DNA from: an uncultured Spirochaetaceae bacterium
Lineage (GTDB): Bacteria; Spirochaetota; Spirochaetia; Sphaerochaetales; Sphaerochaetaceae
NCBI GenBank assembly: GCA_944388955.1
Contig: CALXKJ010000009.1
Span: 1-64,000 of the forward strand
Length of the DNA: 64,000 bases
Reading direction: 5' to 3'
Shown here one piece after another: positions 16,983-25,702 of this stretch (the stretch's first letter is position 1; the number at the start of each line of letters is the position of its first letter). A model generated the notes under the pieces. That model ran no database searches and was not told the DNA's origin. It saw only the letters and a list, made by a program, of their open reading frames with translations. A program made the position numbers and the translations under genes.

Positions 16983-18725
16983 TCAAAGAAATACCTTGCG
17001 GATGTAATCAAGGTCATCCGCGATAGGGAATTCCGAGGACCCCGCCCTTATGATAGGAATACTATCCGCAAGAAGCGCGGATATCCTTGGATATGTCCTT
17101 GCCATCATTCCCTTTCCAAGATTCACGCGCCTTCCGTCAAGGCTGTCTTTGAGGAGCAGTGCCGATATCCTTCCGCTAAGGCTGAAGAAGACCTCGTCGA
17201 AGAATGAGAATGTATTCTCCCCTCCTTTGCATGCTGTGAGATCCATGGGGCTGAGCAGCGCTTTCAGTCTTCCTTCAGGAAACGCATCCATCAGCCGCAG
17301 CATCGAAGGTATATCAGGGATAGCAGTCCCCGGTTTCGGGCCTGTTGTCATTATTATCCCCCGCGACTCCGCCTCAGGCATGATATCAACAAGGAAATCC
17401 ATAAGACGCTGGAAGCCATTCTCATCAGATGGCAAAGGACTTATCGTCAGCACGGGTGCCGAAAGCTCCGACGCCGCATCGAGTGCGGCGATGCACTCGC
17501 TTATTCCGCTGTATGAGTCATCAGGCGGGGTATAACCGAGTATCGAGATATTCATCGATAATGATTTCAGTGCTCTCAGCGTCCTCTTCGACAATGCTCT
17601 GTAGCTTTCTATCGCGGGAAAGCAAGCCGGGATATCAAGAAGGATGCTATCGACTCGTAGTACATCGAGCTTACGCTTGAGATCCACCATATCAAGCGGA
17701 CGGAGCGCATAGGACTCAAGCGCGACAGTCCTTCCAGCCCTATCCCCCTTCTCCCTTGCGATGATATGAGACCTGATACGAAGCGCAACTCCAGCGTTCT
17801 CATATGCCTCCGGCATGACAGAACTCAGGATTATCTCCTTCTCTGATAGGGGAAGACGGCGAAATGAAGATGGACTCATTGAGCAGAAATTGCGGAAGAC
17901 GCGGCTGAACTGGGATGCGGACGAGAAGCCACAGCTCTGTATAACATCCTGTATATCAGCATCGGTATAGCTGAGCATCTGCAGAGCATTCCTCACCCTC
18001 GCCCTGTGAAGGTATGTGATGATTGATACATCGTATGCCTTCGAGAACTGGCGGGAAAGATAATATGGGGATATCGAGAAACGCTCAGCGAGATCGGGAA
18101 GCGTGATCTGCTCCTTATAGTGCGTCTCGATATATTCCGCTATCGGATACATGCGCTCAAGCGGCCTGACAGGCATTCTCTCTGATTGATAAATGCTCAT
18201 CGGCATAAGCCTTGTGGCTTCTACAAGGAGCAGGACAAAGAGAGCGAAAATCTCTATCTGCCAGCCAGCCTTCAGCTCCTTCCCTTTCTGGAATATCCTG
18301 TTGAGAACCACTGTCAGCTCACTGCTCTGTCCGCCTTTGAGACGGAGCACAGGATTATCCAGAAAGAATGGCTGCAGTATGCGCATCGAATAAGAGCGCC
18401 CTGTCTCAAGCGCTTCTGGCAGCCTGAAATCTATGATTATCCTTCTCTCTCCAGCTCCGGAATAAATCGATTTATGAAGCATGTGCGGACGCAGGAACAG
18501 GACATCCCCACGCTTCAGTGTTATGTATCTCCCTCCTATAAGATGTGAAACTCCATCGTCAATAGGAATCATAATCTCATAGAAATCGTGAAAATGCTCA
18601 TATGTCATATTGAAATCCGGATACCGGAAGTCGTAATCAACGAAAAGGAATGGTGACGCTGTATCATTGTTGATTCTTATCGATAATCCTTTCTCGAAGA
18701 ACAACGAATCTGCAAATTCATACAT
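16983..18725 (-). CDS. AraC-family regulator fused to a degenerate sugar-isomerase-like TIM barrel
   Basis: 580 residues. Residues 1-180 form a cupin-like sensor (HFHDFYEIMIPID, RGDVLFLRPHMLHKS). Residues 194-290 form the two AraC helix-turn-helix units (ITLPDLAERFSISPYYLSRQ, DADIQDVIQSCGFSSASQFS). Residues about 300-580 follow the strand order of AP-endonuclease-2/xylose-isomerase-like proteins (ALDAASELSAPVLTISPLPS, AESRGIIMTTGPKPGT, LLLKDS, NLGKGMM). The acidic and His metal ligands expected in active barrels look replaced (TGP instead of an ENH-like motif, LLLKD instead of VHVKD). It is divergent from the operon at 18844 and probably controls it. Confidence 0.82.
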   Translation of the reverse strand: MYEFADSLFFEKGLSIRINNDTASPFLFVDYDFRYPDFNMTYEHFHDFYEIMIPIDDGVSHLIGGRYITLKRGDVLFLRPHMLHKSIYSGAGERRIIIDFRLPEALETGRSYSMRILQPFFLDNPVLRLKGGQSSELTVVLNRIFQKGKELKAGWQIEIFALFVLLLVEATRLMPMSIYQSERMPVRPLERMYPIAEYIETHYKEQITLPDLAERFSISPYYLSRQFSKAYDVSIITYLHRARVRNALQMLSYTDADIQDVIQSCGFSSASQFSRVFRNFCSMSPSSFRRLPLSEKEIILSSVMPEAYENAGVALRIRSHIIAREKGDRAGRTVALESYALRPLDMVDLKRKLDVLRVDSILLDIPACFPAIESYRALSKRTLRALKSLSMNISILGYTPPDDSYSGISECIAALDAASELSAPVLTISPLPSDENGFQRLMDFLVDIMPEAESRGIIMTTGPKPGTAIPDIPSMLRLMDAFPEGRLKALLSPMDLTACKGGENTFSFFDEVFFSLSGRISALLLKDSLDGRRVNLGKGMMARTYPRISALLADSIPIIRAGSSEFPIADDLDYIRKVFL

Positions 18726-18843
18726 ACTTGAAATATAAGCTCATAAGCGCAAAATCTGCAATGTTTTTCTTTATTAACAGCAATAAACGACTAGAAATAT
18801 GGAAAAACTGCATTATACTTTCTTTATAAAAATGGAGGTTATT

Positions 18844-21369
18844 ATGAACTGGCTTGTCTCTGAGCTTGAGCACGGCTACATCACTCGTTACCTGATGTCG
18901 GAGCCGAGGCTTGAGGATGTTTCCGGCGATAAAGTAGCGATAAAGGAAGAATCAAATGTCTGGGCTGGCTCAACAGCCGCTGCCACGCATGAAAATCCCC
19001 TGAGAAAGACATTCCTGGCGAAAATTCTGGAGAATGGCATCAAAGCACCTGTCTTCCCAGACCCGGAACCGGAAGGAAAAGCCGTTCTCCTTGGCACAGA
19101 GCTTCATCTCGGCTACAGAGCTCCATTCGGAGATCCTGTCGCGGGGACTTCTGTATTCTCGTCAACGCCAAGATGGATCAGCATGGCGCTTCTGACCGTC
19201 CTTGAATGCCCGGAAGAAGGCGATTATCTTTTCCGCGTTTCGGTAGCGGGCGGGCTGTCCATATATGACAAGGATGGCAAGGAGCTTCATTCTTTCAGGC
19301 CTTATAAGAGAAACGAGCCGAATGATGAGGATTTCACGCTTCATCTCCAGAAAGGTGACAATGAGCTTCATTTCGAGCTCGATGAATTTGCAGAGCGTGA
19401 CACAGAAGCCACATTCTCGATGCGTCTTCTCAGCGGCAAAGGAAACGTGAAGCAGAAGCTTCCCATGGGAGAGCGTGACACGGATATCCTGCTGAGAGCG
19501 GAGAAAGCGATAGAGACGCTGGCATTCGACAGAAGCACATTCACAGAAGGCCATGTGACGATGACATGCCAGAATCCATACAGTGACAAGGATTTCGTGG
19601 TACATCTTAAAGGCGCTACAGAGGAGAACACATTCCTTGGGATTTACAAGACTGCAGACGCAGTGTTCAGCAACGGCAGCAATCATGCAGATCTCGGGCC
19701 TGTAGAGGATTTCCCTGTCGGATTCCTGAGATTCAGCGTCTCTTGCGTCGCTGGCGGAATCACAATCAATACAGTCAGGACATATGAGAATTTCCCTTTC
19801 TCTTTCCTTGATGAGGCACCTTCGGATTATAACGAGAGAAAGCAGAAAGCCTGGGAATATCTTGCAAAGCATGGTGAGCAGAACGCTAACAGGGCGATGG
19901 CGCTGCTCTTCACGAATGGAGACAAGGACGAGATTGAGACGATACTCCGCCGTCAGCTTGATTTCATCAACAAGCGAAGCGACTGCTCAGATTTCTACCT
20001 CTCATATTTCCCGTTCATGATCAGGCATTTCGGCTCCTCGGGGCTTATCAGGAAGGAAACACTCCACGACATGGAGGAATGTCTTCTCAACTTCCGTTAC
20101 TGGCATGATGAGCCGGGTGATGATGCAATGTGGTTCTGGAGCGAGAATCACGCGCTCATGTTCCATGTGTGCCAGCTTATTGCAGGTGAAATGTATCCTG
20201 ACAGGATTTTCACCAACAGCGGCATGACAGGAGTGGAAATGCAGAAGAAGGCGATAGATCTCCTCAGACCATGGTTCGAGACATTCTTCAGAGAAGGTTT
20301 CACAGAGTGGAACAGCCCACCCTATCTTCCTATCGACTCCCTTGGCTTCGCGTCGCTTTACGCGCAGACAGAGAATGCGGAGATGAAGGAGAACGCGAGA
20401 AAAGCGCTTGAGTACATGTTCCATCTTCTTGCTGTGACTTCCTACAATGGAATCTTCAGCACGACAAGCGGAAGAACATACCTCAAGGAGCTTATGGGCA
20501 ATTATTCCAACTGTCCATCGTTCATCAACTGGATAGCCTATGGAATCGGCAATGAATCACATGCAGGAAAGGGCTCCGTACCTGTTCTCATGGGTGATTA
20601 CATCCCTGATGAGGAGAATAGGAAGTTCCACATCATAGAGAAGGGAAAAGCCCTGTCATGGAAGTCTACACATGGCTACAACGGCTATGCCGATGTGACT
20701 GTCTATAAGACGAATTCATATCTGCTTTCAGCGGCGAATGACTTCAATCCGGGACGCAGAGGCTTCCAGGAAGATGTAATACACGCGGTAATGAGCGCAG
20801 AGGAGCACGTATGGATCAACCATCCTGGAGAATTCGCTCTTTATGGACAGGCGCGTCCATCATACTGGGCAGGCTCAGGCACGCTTCCGAGAGCAAACCA
20901 GTATAAGGGATTCGCTTCTGTAATCTATTTCGTCTCAGAGCATCACCCTGTGGACTTCACGCACGCATACTTCCCTTCATTCGCATTCAGAAAATGGGAA
21001 ATGAAAGATGGCTGGGTATTCGGCGAGGCTTACAGCGGCGGTCTTATAGCGCTCAGCGCGGCGAACGGCATCACGATGGAGACTTCTGGACCTAACAAGG
21101 ATAGGGAGATAAAGAGCCAGGGCAAGAAGAACATCTGGATTATGAGATGCGCCGAGCTCTGGAAGGAAGGAAGCCTTGAAGCTTTCGAAAAGAAGATTCT
21201 CTCGATGGCTCTCTCTTATGACATGGAAAAACTCTCCTACACTGCTGAAGATCCGGAATACGGGACAATCACAGCATCATGGGAGACAAGTCTCTCGGTA
21301 GATGGGAAGGCTGAGAATTACAAAGGCTTCACACCGTCAGGTACGGTTGTGATGGAAAACATTATGTAA
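18844..21369 (+). CDS. Large uncharacterised protein, probably an (alpha/alpha)-toroid carbohydrate-active enzyme
   Basis: 841 residues, no signal peptide. Residues about 1-330 look like beta-sandwich material; residues about 330-640 are helical, with the motif MWFWSENHALMFH at 429-441, then LIAGEMYPD and FTEWNSPPYL, which resemble catalytic toroids of polysaccharide lyases or hydrolases; the C-terminal third is again beta-rich. I know of uncharacterised bacterial and fungal proteins with a W-S/T-E-N-H motif but not their activity. The start was set at 18844, where GGAGG lies 6 bases upstream. First gene of an operon with a sugar ABC transporter and GH105, so a role on pectin or rhamnogalacturonan fragments is likely. 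Confidence 0.65.
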   Translation: MNWLVSELEHGYITRYLMSEPRLEDVSGDKVAIKEESNVWAGSTAAATHENPLRKTFLAKILENGIKAPVFPDPEPEGKAVLLGTELHLGYRAPFGDPVAGTSVFSSTPRWISMALLTVLECPEEGDYLFRVSVAGGLSIYDKDGKELHSFRPYKRNEPNDEDFTLHLQKGDNELHFELDEFAERDTEATFSMRLLSGKGNVKQKLPMGERDTDILLRAEKAIETLAFDRSTFTEGHVTMTCQNPYSDKDFVVHLKGATEENTFLGIYKTADAVFSNGSNHADLGPVEDFPVGFLRFSVSCVAGGITINTVRTYENFPFSFLDEAPSDYNERKQKAWEYLAKHGEQNANRAMALLFTNGDKDEIETILRRQLDFINKRSDCSDFYLSYFPFMIRHFGSSGLIRKETLHDMEECLLNFRYWHDEPGDDAMWFWSENHALMFHVCQLIAGEMYPDRIFTNSGMTGVEMQKKAIDLLRPWFETFFREGFTEWNSPPYLPIDSLGFASLYAQTENAEMKENARKALEYMFHLLAVTSYNGIFSTTSGRTYLKELMGNYSNCPSFINWIAYGIGNESHAGKGSVPVLMGDYIPDEENRKFHIIEKGKALSWKSTHGYNGYADVTVYKTNSYLLSAANDFNPGRRGFQEDVIHAVMSAEEHVWINHPGEFALYGQARPSYWAGSGTLPRANQYKGFASVIYFVSEHHPVDFTHAYFPSFAFRKWEMKDGWVFGEAYSGGLIALSAANGITMETSGPNKDREIKSQGKKNIWIMRCAELWKEGSLEAFEKKILSMALSYDMEKLSYTAEDPEYGTITASWETSLSVDGKAENYKGFTPSGTVVMENIM

Positions 21370-21380
21370 ATTTACGATTC

Positions 21381-21408
21381 TGCGTGGCTGGAGTCTTCCG
21401 GTCACGCA
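21381..21408 (+). promoter_or_regulatory. Intercistronic stem-loop before the binding-protein gene
   Basis: TGCGTGGCTGGA pairs with TCCGGTCACGCA around GTCT: 12 pairs, two of them G-U. No T-run follows, so it is more likely an mRNA processing or stabilising element than a full terminator. It would protect the 3' end of the upstream message or the 5' end of the abundant binding-protein mRNA. Confidence 0.5.
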
Positions 21409-21447
21409 ATCGATAATTTAGAATTATTTGTTATTAGGAGGATTCAG

Positions 21448-22725
21448 ATGAAAAAAGCAATAGCTTTACTGCTTCTTGCAGCTCTTATCATGGTCCCGGC
21501 ATTCGCAGGTGGTTCAAAGGAGCCGAAGGCACCAGAGAACCCTACAGTTCTCAGAGTACTGCTTAGCGAAGAGCCGACATCAGGAGACGCTTTCACATCA
21601 ACACTCAACAAGTGGGCAGAGGAGACAGGCAACACTGTCGATCTCATGGTTATCCCATATGACGATCAGCTTACGAAGTTCCCTCTCATGGCAAGGAACA
21701 ACGACCTTCCTGATCTCATCGCGACAACAAGACTCACAAGACTCTATCCTGATGAGTTCATCGATATGACAGACCAGATCGACATCTCGATCTTCGAGCC
21801 ACAGGCTCTTATGATCATCGGTCAGGATTACACGACAAACCAGAATCTCTGTCTGCCATACCAGTTCACAATCACGAACGTCTTCTACAACAAGGACGCT
21901 TTCGAGAAAGCTGGAATCGAGGCACCTACTCCAGATGATCCATGGACACTTGAAGAGCTGAGAGCAAACGCTCAGATTCTTCAGGAGAAAGGCGGAGTGA
22001 AGTACGGAATGGCTATGGATGACTCCAGAGCACGTTATGACAACATGATGTATATGTATGGCGGCTCAATGGTACAGAAAGCTGGAGACTCATTCGCTGT
22101 AGCTATCAACAGCCCTGAGACCATCGCAGCGCTCACAGAGTTCATTGAGTGGAATAATTCTGTAATGCCTAAGGCAATCTGGGCTGGCGGAACAACAGAT
22201 AACCCAGCTGACTACTTCCAGAATGGCGACGTAGGCATCTACTTCTCCGGCTCATGGAACTACAACATGTTCTACCAGAACATCGACTCCTTCGAATGGG
22301 GAATCATGCCGTCACCAGTAGGACCTGCTGGACGCTCAGCAATCCTTGGCGGTTCTGGTCTTGCTGTTCCTAAGAATGCTTCCAACAGCGCTCTTGCTAT
22401 TGAGTTCATCAAGTGGTTCTACGAGAATCCTGAGAACTTCTCATACTTCCTCAGCCTCGATAAGGGTCTTTCTTCAATCATCGGTGTAACATACACACCA
22501 GACGATCCGAAGGTAGCTGCGGATTATGAGATTCTCCAGACAGAAGTCGCAAATACATCTGAGCTCTTCAACGTAGATGAAAGCTCCTCATGGAGAAACT
22601 ACTACGACAACGAGTACAGAGACGCACTTCATCAGGCTGTAAACGGAGATATGTCTGCTGAAGAAGCTCTTACAGAGTTTGCGGAGATGCTCTCAAGAAA
22701 GTCTGGCTGGGAAATGCTTTACTAA
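21448..22725 (+). CDS. Sugar ABC transporter solute-binding protein
   Basis: 425-residue family-1 (MalE-like) extracellular binding protein. The signal peptide MKKAIALLLLAALIMVPAFA is followed by GGSKEPK with no cysteine, so it should be a soluble periplasmic protein. Typical segments are TNVFYNKDAFEKAGI, PWTLEELRANAQIL, GDVGIYFSGSWNY and GSGLAVPKNASNSALAIEFI. Excellent Shine-Dalgarno (AGGAGG). It is followed by a stem-loop and two permeases. No ATPase gene is in the unit; a shared MsmK/UgpC-type ATPase elsewhere is probably used. The substrate is likely an oligosaccharide from pectin, judged by the GH105 in the operon. Confidence 0.9.
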   Translation: MKKAIALLLLAALIMVPAFAGGSKEPKAPENPTVLRVLLSEEPTSGDAFTSTLNKWAEETGNTVDLMVIPYDDQLTKFPLMARNNDLPDLIATTRLTRLYPDEFIDMTDQIDISIFEPQALMIIGQDYTTNQNLCLPYQFTITNVFYNKDAFEKAGIEAPTPDDPWTLEELRANAQILQEKGGVKYGMAMDDSRARYDNMMYMYGGSMVQKAGDSFAVAINSPETIAALTEFIEWNNSVMPKAIWAGGTTDNPADYFQNGDVGIYFSGSWNYNMFYQNIDSFEWGIMPSPVGPAGRSAILGGSGLAVPKNASNSALAIEFIKWFYENPENFSYFLSLDKGLSSIIGVTYTPDDPKVAADYEILQTEVANTSELFNVDESSSWRNYYDNEYRDALHQAVNGDMSAEEALTEFAEMLSRKSGWEMLY

Positions 22726-22743
22726 TCCAGTCTTCGGCATTGG

Positions 22744-22770
22744 CATCCGGGGCAAGCTCAGCCCCGGATG
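22744..22770 (+). promoter_or_regulatory. Intercistronic stem-loop after the binding-protein gene
   Basis: CATCCGGGGC pairs perfectly with GCCCCGGATG around a 7-base loop. Only a weak ATATTCCTT follows. It lies between the binding-protein and first permease genes, a position where such hairpins commonly raise binding-protein mRNA over permease mRNA. The other ABC operon has one in the same place (46969-46995). Confidence 0.65.
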
Positions 22771-22792
22771 ATATTCCTTAAGGAGGTTAAAT

Positions 22793-23686
22793 ATGGCAGC
22801 TTCCTCTATGAAGATGCATAAAATAACACACACTGCGGCTTTCTGGGGATTTGTAGCACCAAGCGTTGTGCTTTTCACGATCTTCTTCCTGATTCCGCTT
22901 GTACTCAGCATCGCTTTCTCATTCACCAACTTCGATGGATGGAAGACGATGGATTTCGTCGGACTTGCGAATTTCGCAGAGCTCTTCCGTGATAAGAACT
23001 TCTACGGAGCTCTTGGACGTACATTCGTCTACACTCTCTTCAGCCTTCCATTCAAGGTTATCATTCCGCTTCTGATTGCGGCCCTGCTATGCAGTGATAG
23101 AGTCAGATTCAAGAGTTTCTCCAGAACTCTTGTATATATACCGGTTCTCCTTTCATCACTGGTTGTCGGTATCACAATCAACTGGATGTTCAGCGCAGAA
23201 TACGGACTTGTGAACTTCCTCATCACATCAGCGGGAGGTAAAGCTCTGGATTGGGCTCTCAATCCATACCTCGCGACATTTGTCATCAGCTTCGCATCCA
23301 ACTGGGCTTCAACAGGCTTCTACATGATTATCTTCATCGGCGGTATCAAGAGTATCAGCAATGATATCTACGAAGCCGCGTCAATTGATGGCTGTACATC
23401 AAAACAGACATTCCTGAAGATAACAATCCCTATGCTCGCGCCTACGACATTCCTTGCAGTTCTTCTCGCTACAGTAAACCTTCTTAAGGAATATGCGCTT
23501 GTTCAGGGTATTACACAGGGTGGTCCTGGTATCAAGACCGTCTTCATAATCCAGTACATATTCGACAAGGGCTTCAACTCCATGCAGTACGGTTATGCCA
23601 GCGCAATTTCATTCATCGTAATGATCATCTTCGCGCTCATTGCATATGTACAGTTCAGATTCAGCAATAATGGAGGTGAAAACTGA
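22793..23686 (+). CDS. Sugar ABC transporter permease (MalF/UgpA type)
   Basis: 297 residues, six membrane spans, with the EAA loop EAASIDGCTSKQTFLKITIP near 198 that contacts the ATPase. The N-terminus AAFWGFVAPSVVLFTIFFLIP is typical of this subfamily. AAGGAGG lies 7 bases upstream. Its stop overlaps the start of the second permease (TGATG), indicating translational coupling. It forms the heterodimeric channel with the next protein. Confidence 0.92.
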   Translation: MAASSMKMHKITHTAAFWGFVAPSVVLFTIFFLIPLVLSIAFSFTNFDGWKTMDFVGLANFAELFRDKNFYGALGRTFVYTLFSLPFKVIIPLLIAALLCSDRVRFKSFSRTLVYIPVLLSSLVVGITINWMFSAEYGLVNFLITSAGGKALDWALNPYLATFVISFASNWASTGFYMIIFIGGIKSISNDIYEAASIDGCTSKQTFLKITIPMLAPTTFLAVLLATVNLLKEYALVQGITQGGPGIKTVFIIQYIFDKGFNSMQYGYASAISFIVMIIFALIAYVQFRFSNNGGEN

Positions 23687-24522
23687 TGCTTAACACAAAA
23701 AGAGACAGAATAGTCAATTCTTCAATGACAGTGCTTTCCATTATTGTCGCTCTGGCGATAATCTTCCCTATTGTCTGGCTCATCTGCTCGTCATTCAAGC
23801 AGCCTAACGAGCTCTTCAGATACCCACTCCATATGTTCAGCGCCAATCCGACGCTTGATCATTACCGCTCAGTAATGGCCGGTGGATTCATGGGATACAT
23901 AGGGAACAGCTTCTTTCTTGCGATAGTCGGAACGCTCATCACGCTCGTCATCAGCTCAATGTGCGGCTATGCGCTTGCTGTCTACCGCAACGAGATCAAG
24001 TACACGAACAAAGTCTTCGCGGTCTTCCTTCTTGGTACGCTTATCCCCGGTGAGACGCTCACAGTCCCGCAGGTATCTGTAATCAGCGCGCTCGGTCTTT
24101 ACAACAATATATGGGGTGTTATCCTCCCTGTTGTAACAACGACAACCGGTATCTTCCTTTTCAGGCAGATGTATATGCAGCTTCCGCTTTCATTCGTAGA
24201 AGCAGCAAGAATCGATGGCTGTCCGGAATTCAAGACATTCACCCATATAATGGCGCCTCTCGCCTCTTCGACATTCGTCACGCTGACAATCTTCTCGTTC
24301 ATGTGGAGATGGAATGACTACATTCTCCCGCTCCTCGTTCTCTCCGATCAGAAGAACTATACAATCCAGATTGCTATCAAGAACTTCATCGGTATGAATG
24401 GAACAGACTGGTCGAGCATTCTCAGCGCGTCGGTTATTTCGATGATACCGGTGACTATCATCTTCGTTATTCTCCAAAGGTATATCATCGGTGGTATCTC
24501 CGCAGGTGGTGTAAAGGGCTGA
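23686..24522 (+). CDS. Sugar ABC transporter permease (MalG/UgpE type)
   Basis: 278 residues with six membrane spans and the EAA loop EAARIDGCPEFKTFTHIMAP near 168. The C-terminus RYIIGGISAGGVKG is the standard end of MalG-type permeases. It overlaps the upstream permease gene by one base and is followed after 4 bases by the GH105 gene. Confidence 0.92.
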   Translation: MLNTKRDRIVNSSMTVLSIIVALAIIFPIVWLICSSFKQPNELFRYPLHMFSANPTLDHYRSVMAGGFMGYIGNSFFLAIVGTLITLVISSMCGYALAVYRNEIKYTNKVFAVFLLGTLIPGETLTVPQVSVISALGLYNNIWGVILPVVTTTTGIFLFRQMYMQLPLSFVEAARIDGCPEFKTFTHIMAPLASSTFVTLTIFSFMWRWNDYILPLLVLSDQKNYTIQIAIKNFIGMNGTDWSSILSASVISMIPVTIIFVILQRYIIGGISAGGVKG

Positions 24523-24526
24523 TCAT

Positions 24527-25630
24527 ATGGATAGAAAGATAATTGAGCAGAAACTTGAAACACTTATCAAAGGCTTCATGCCTGTGCTCTATCAGGAGGA
24601 TGATCCTGATTACAACTCAGGCAAGCTCGGCAAAGGCGTTGAGAACAGAGAGCGCTATAAATACTGGGAATGGACTCAGGGCGTAGGGCTTTTCGGTTTA
24701 TGGAAGCTTTTTGAGAAGACACAGAACAAGAAGTATCTCGACATGCTTGAGTCATATTATGATGAAAGACTGAAGCAGGGGCTTCCCGGCAAGAACGTCA
24801 ACACAATGGCGCCTATTCTCGCGCTTTCCTATATGGCTGAGTATACCGGCAGGAAAGATTATCTGGACACAGCAAGGGAGTGGACGGCATGGCTTTATGA
24901 TGGTGGCCTTGACCGTACGCCTGAAGGCGGTTTCCAGCATCGCACGACAGATGATGTGAATGAAGGCGAGCTATGGGACGACACGCTGATGATGAGCGTT
25001 CTTCCTCTTGCCAACATGGGACGCATCGACAAGCGTGATGATTACAAAGAGGAGTCTGAATACCAGCTTCTTCTGCATATCGAGCATCTTGCAGATCCTA
25101 TATCCGGGCTTTGGTATCATGGATACTCTTTCAAGCGTCATGACCACTTCGCTGCGGCATTCTGGGGCAGAGGCAACAGCTGGGCTACAATCGCGCTACC
25201 GCTTTTCAACGAGATTCTTTCCCTCAAGCCAAGCATGAAGCGCTATGTCTCGACTGTCTTAGCCCGTCAGGTTGAAGCTGTATCAAAGCTGCAGGATAAG
25301 TCAGGCTACTGGCATACACTTCTTGATCATGATGACGAAGGCTCCTATCTTGAGTCCTCATGTACCGCTGGTTTTGGATATGGCATCCTCAAGGGAATCA
25401 AGGAAGGAATGCTCGATAAGAAATACATCGAGACAGCGAAGAAAGCACTTCCGGCAGTACTCGATGCCATAAATGACGACGGCGTTCTTGAGATGTGCTC
25501 TTATGGAACCCCGATGGGAAGAGAGACTCAGGACTTCTATCGCAACATCCCGATTCATCCAATGCCATACGGTCAGGCAATGGCTATGCTCTTCCTGATT
25601 GAAGCGCTGGATTCGGAACTTGCCGAATGA
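24527..25630 (+). CDS. GH105 unsaturated rhamnogalacturonyl/uronyl hydrolase (YteR type)
   Basis: Removes the unsaturated uronate from oligosaccharides made by pectate or rhamnogalacturonan lyases. 367 residues, (alpha/alpha)6 barrel, no signal peptide, so it works on imported oligosaccharides. Family signatures are YWEWTQGVGLFGLWKL (44-60), VNTMAPILALSYM near 88, ELWDDTLMM with Asp151/152 as candidate catalytic residue, and AAFWGRGNSWATIA near 215. Last gene of the ABC operon; a terminator follows 8 bases later. A diverged paralogue is at 49774-50892. Confidence 0.9.
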   Translation: MDRKIIEQKLETLIKGFMPVLYQEDDPDYNSGKLGKGVENRERYKYWEWTQGVGLFGLWKLFEKTQNKKYLDMLESYYDERLKQGLPGKNVNTMAPILALSYMAEYTGRKDYLDTAREWTAWLYDGGLDRTPEGGFQHRTTDDVNEGELWDDTLMMSVLPLANMGRIDKRDDYKEESEYQLLLHIEHLADPISGLWYHGYSFKRHDHFAAAFWGRGNSWATIALPLFNEILSLKPSMKRYVSTVLARQVEAVSKLQDKSGYWHTLLDHDDEGSYLESSCTAGFGYGILKGIKEGMLDKKYIETAKKALPAVLDAINDDGVLEMCSYGTPMGRETQDFYRNIPIHPMPYGQAMAMLFLIEALDSELAE

Positions 25631-25638
25631 CAGATGAG

Positions 25639-25658
25639 GCTGCAGAGAAATCTGCAGC
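25639..25658 (+). terminator. Terminator after the ABC/GH105 operon
   Basis: GCTGCAGA-GAAA-TCTGCAGC, an 8-bp stem with a stable GAAA tetraloop, followed by TTCTCTTT. It separates the GH105 gene from the MFS gene, which therefore probably has its own promoter. Confidence 0.75.
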
Positions 25659-25702
25659 TTCTCTTTCATATAACTCACGAAATCATTAACATCTAAATAT
25701 CT

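Noticed and set aside
19162-19872. 236-codon minus-strand open frame
   Set aside because: It lies wholly antisense to the large operon-leading gene, has no ribosome site and no family likeness.
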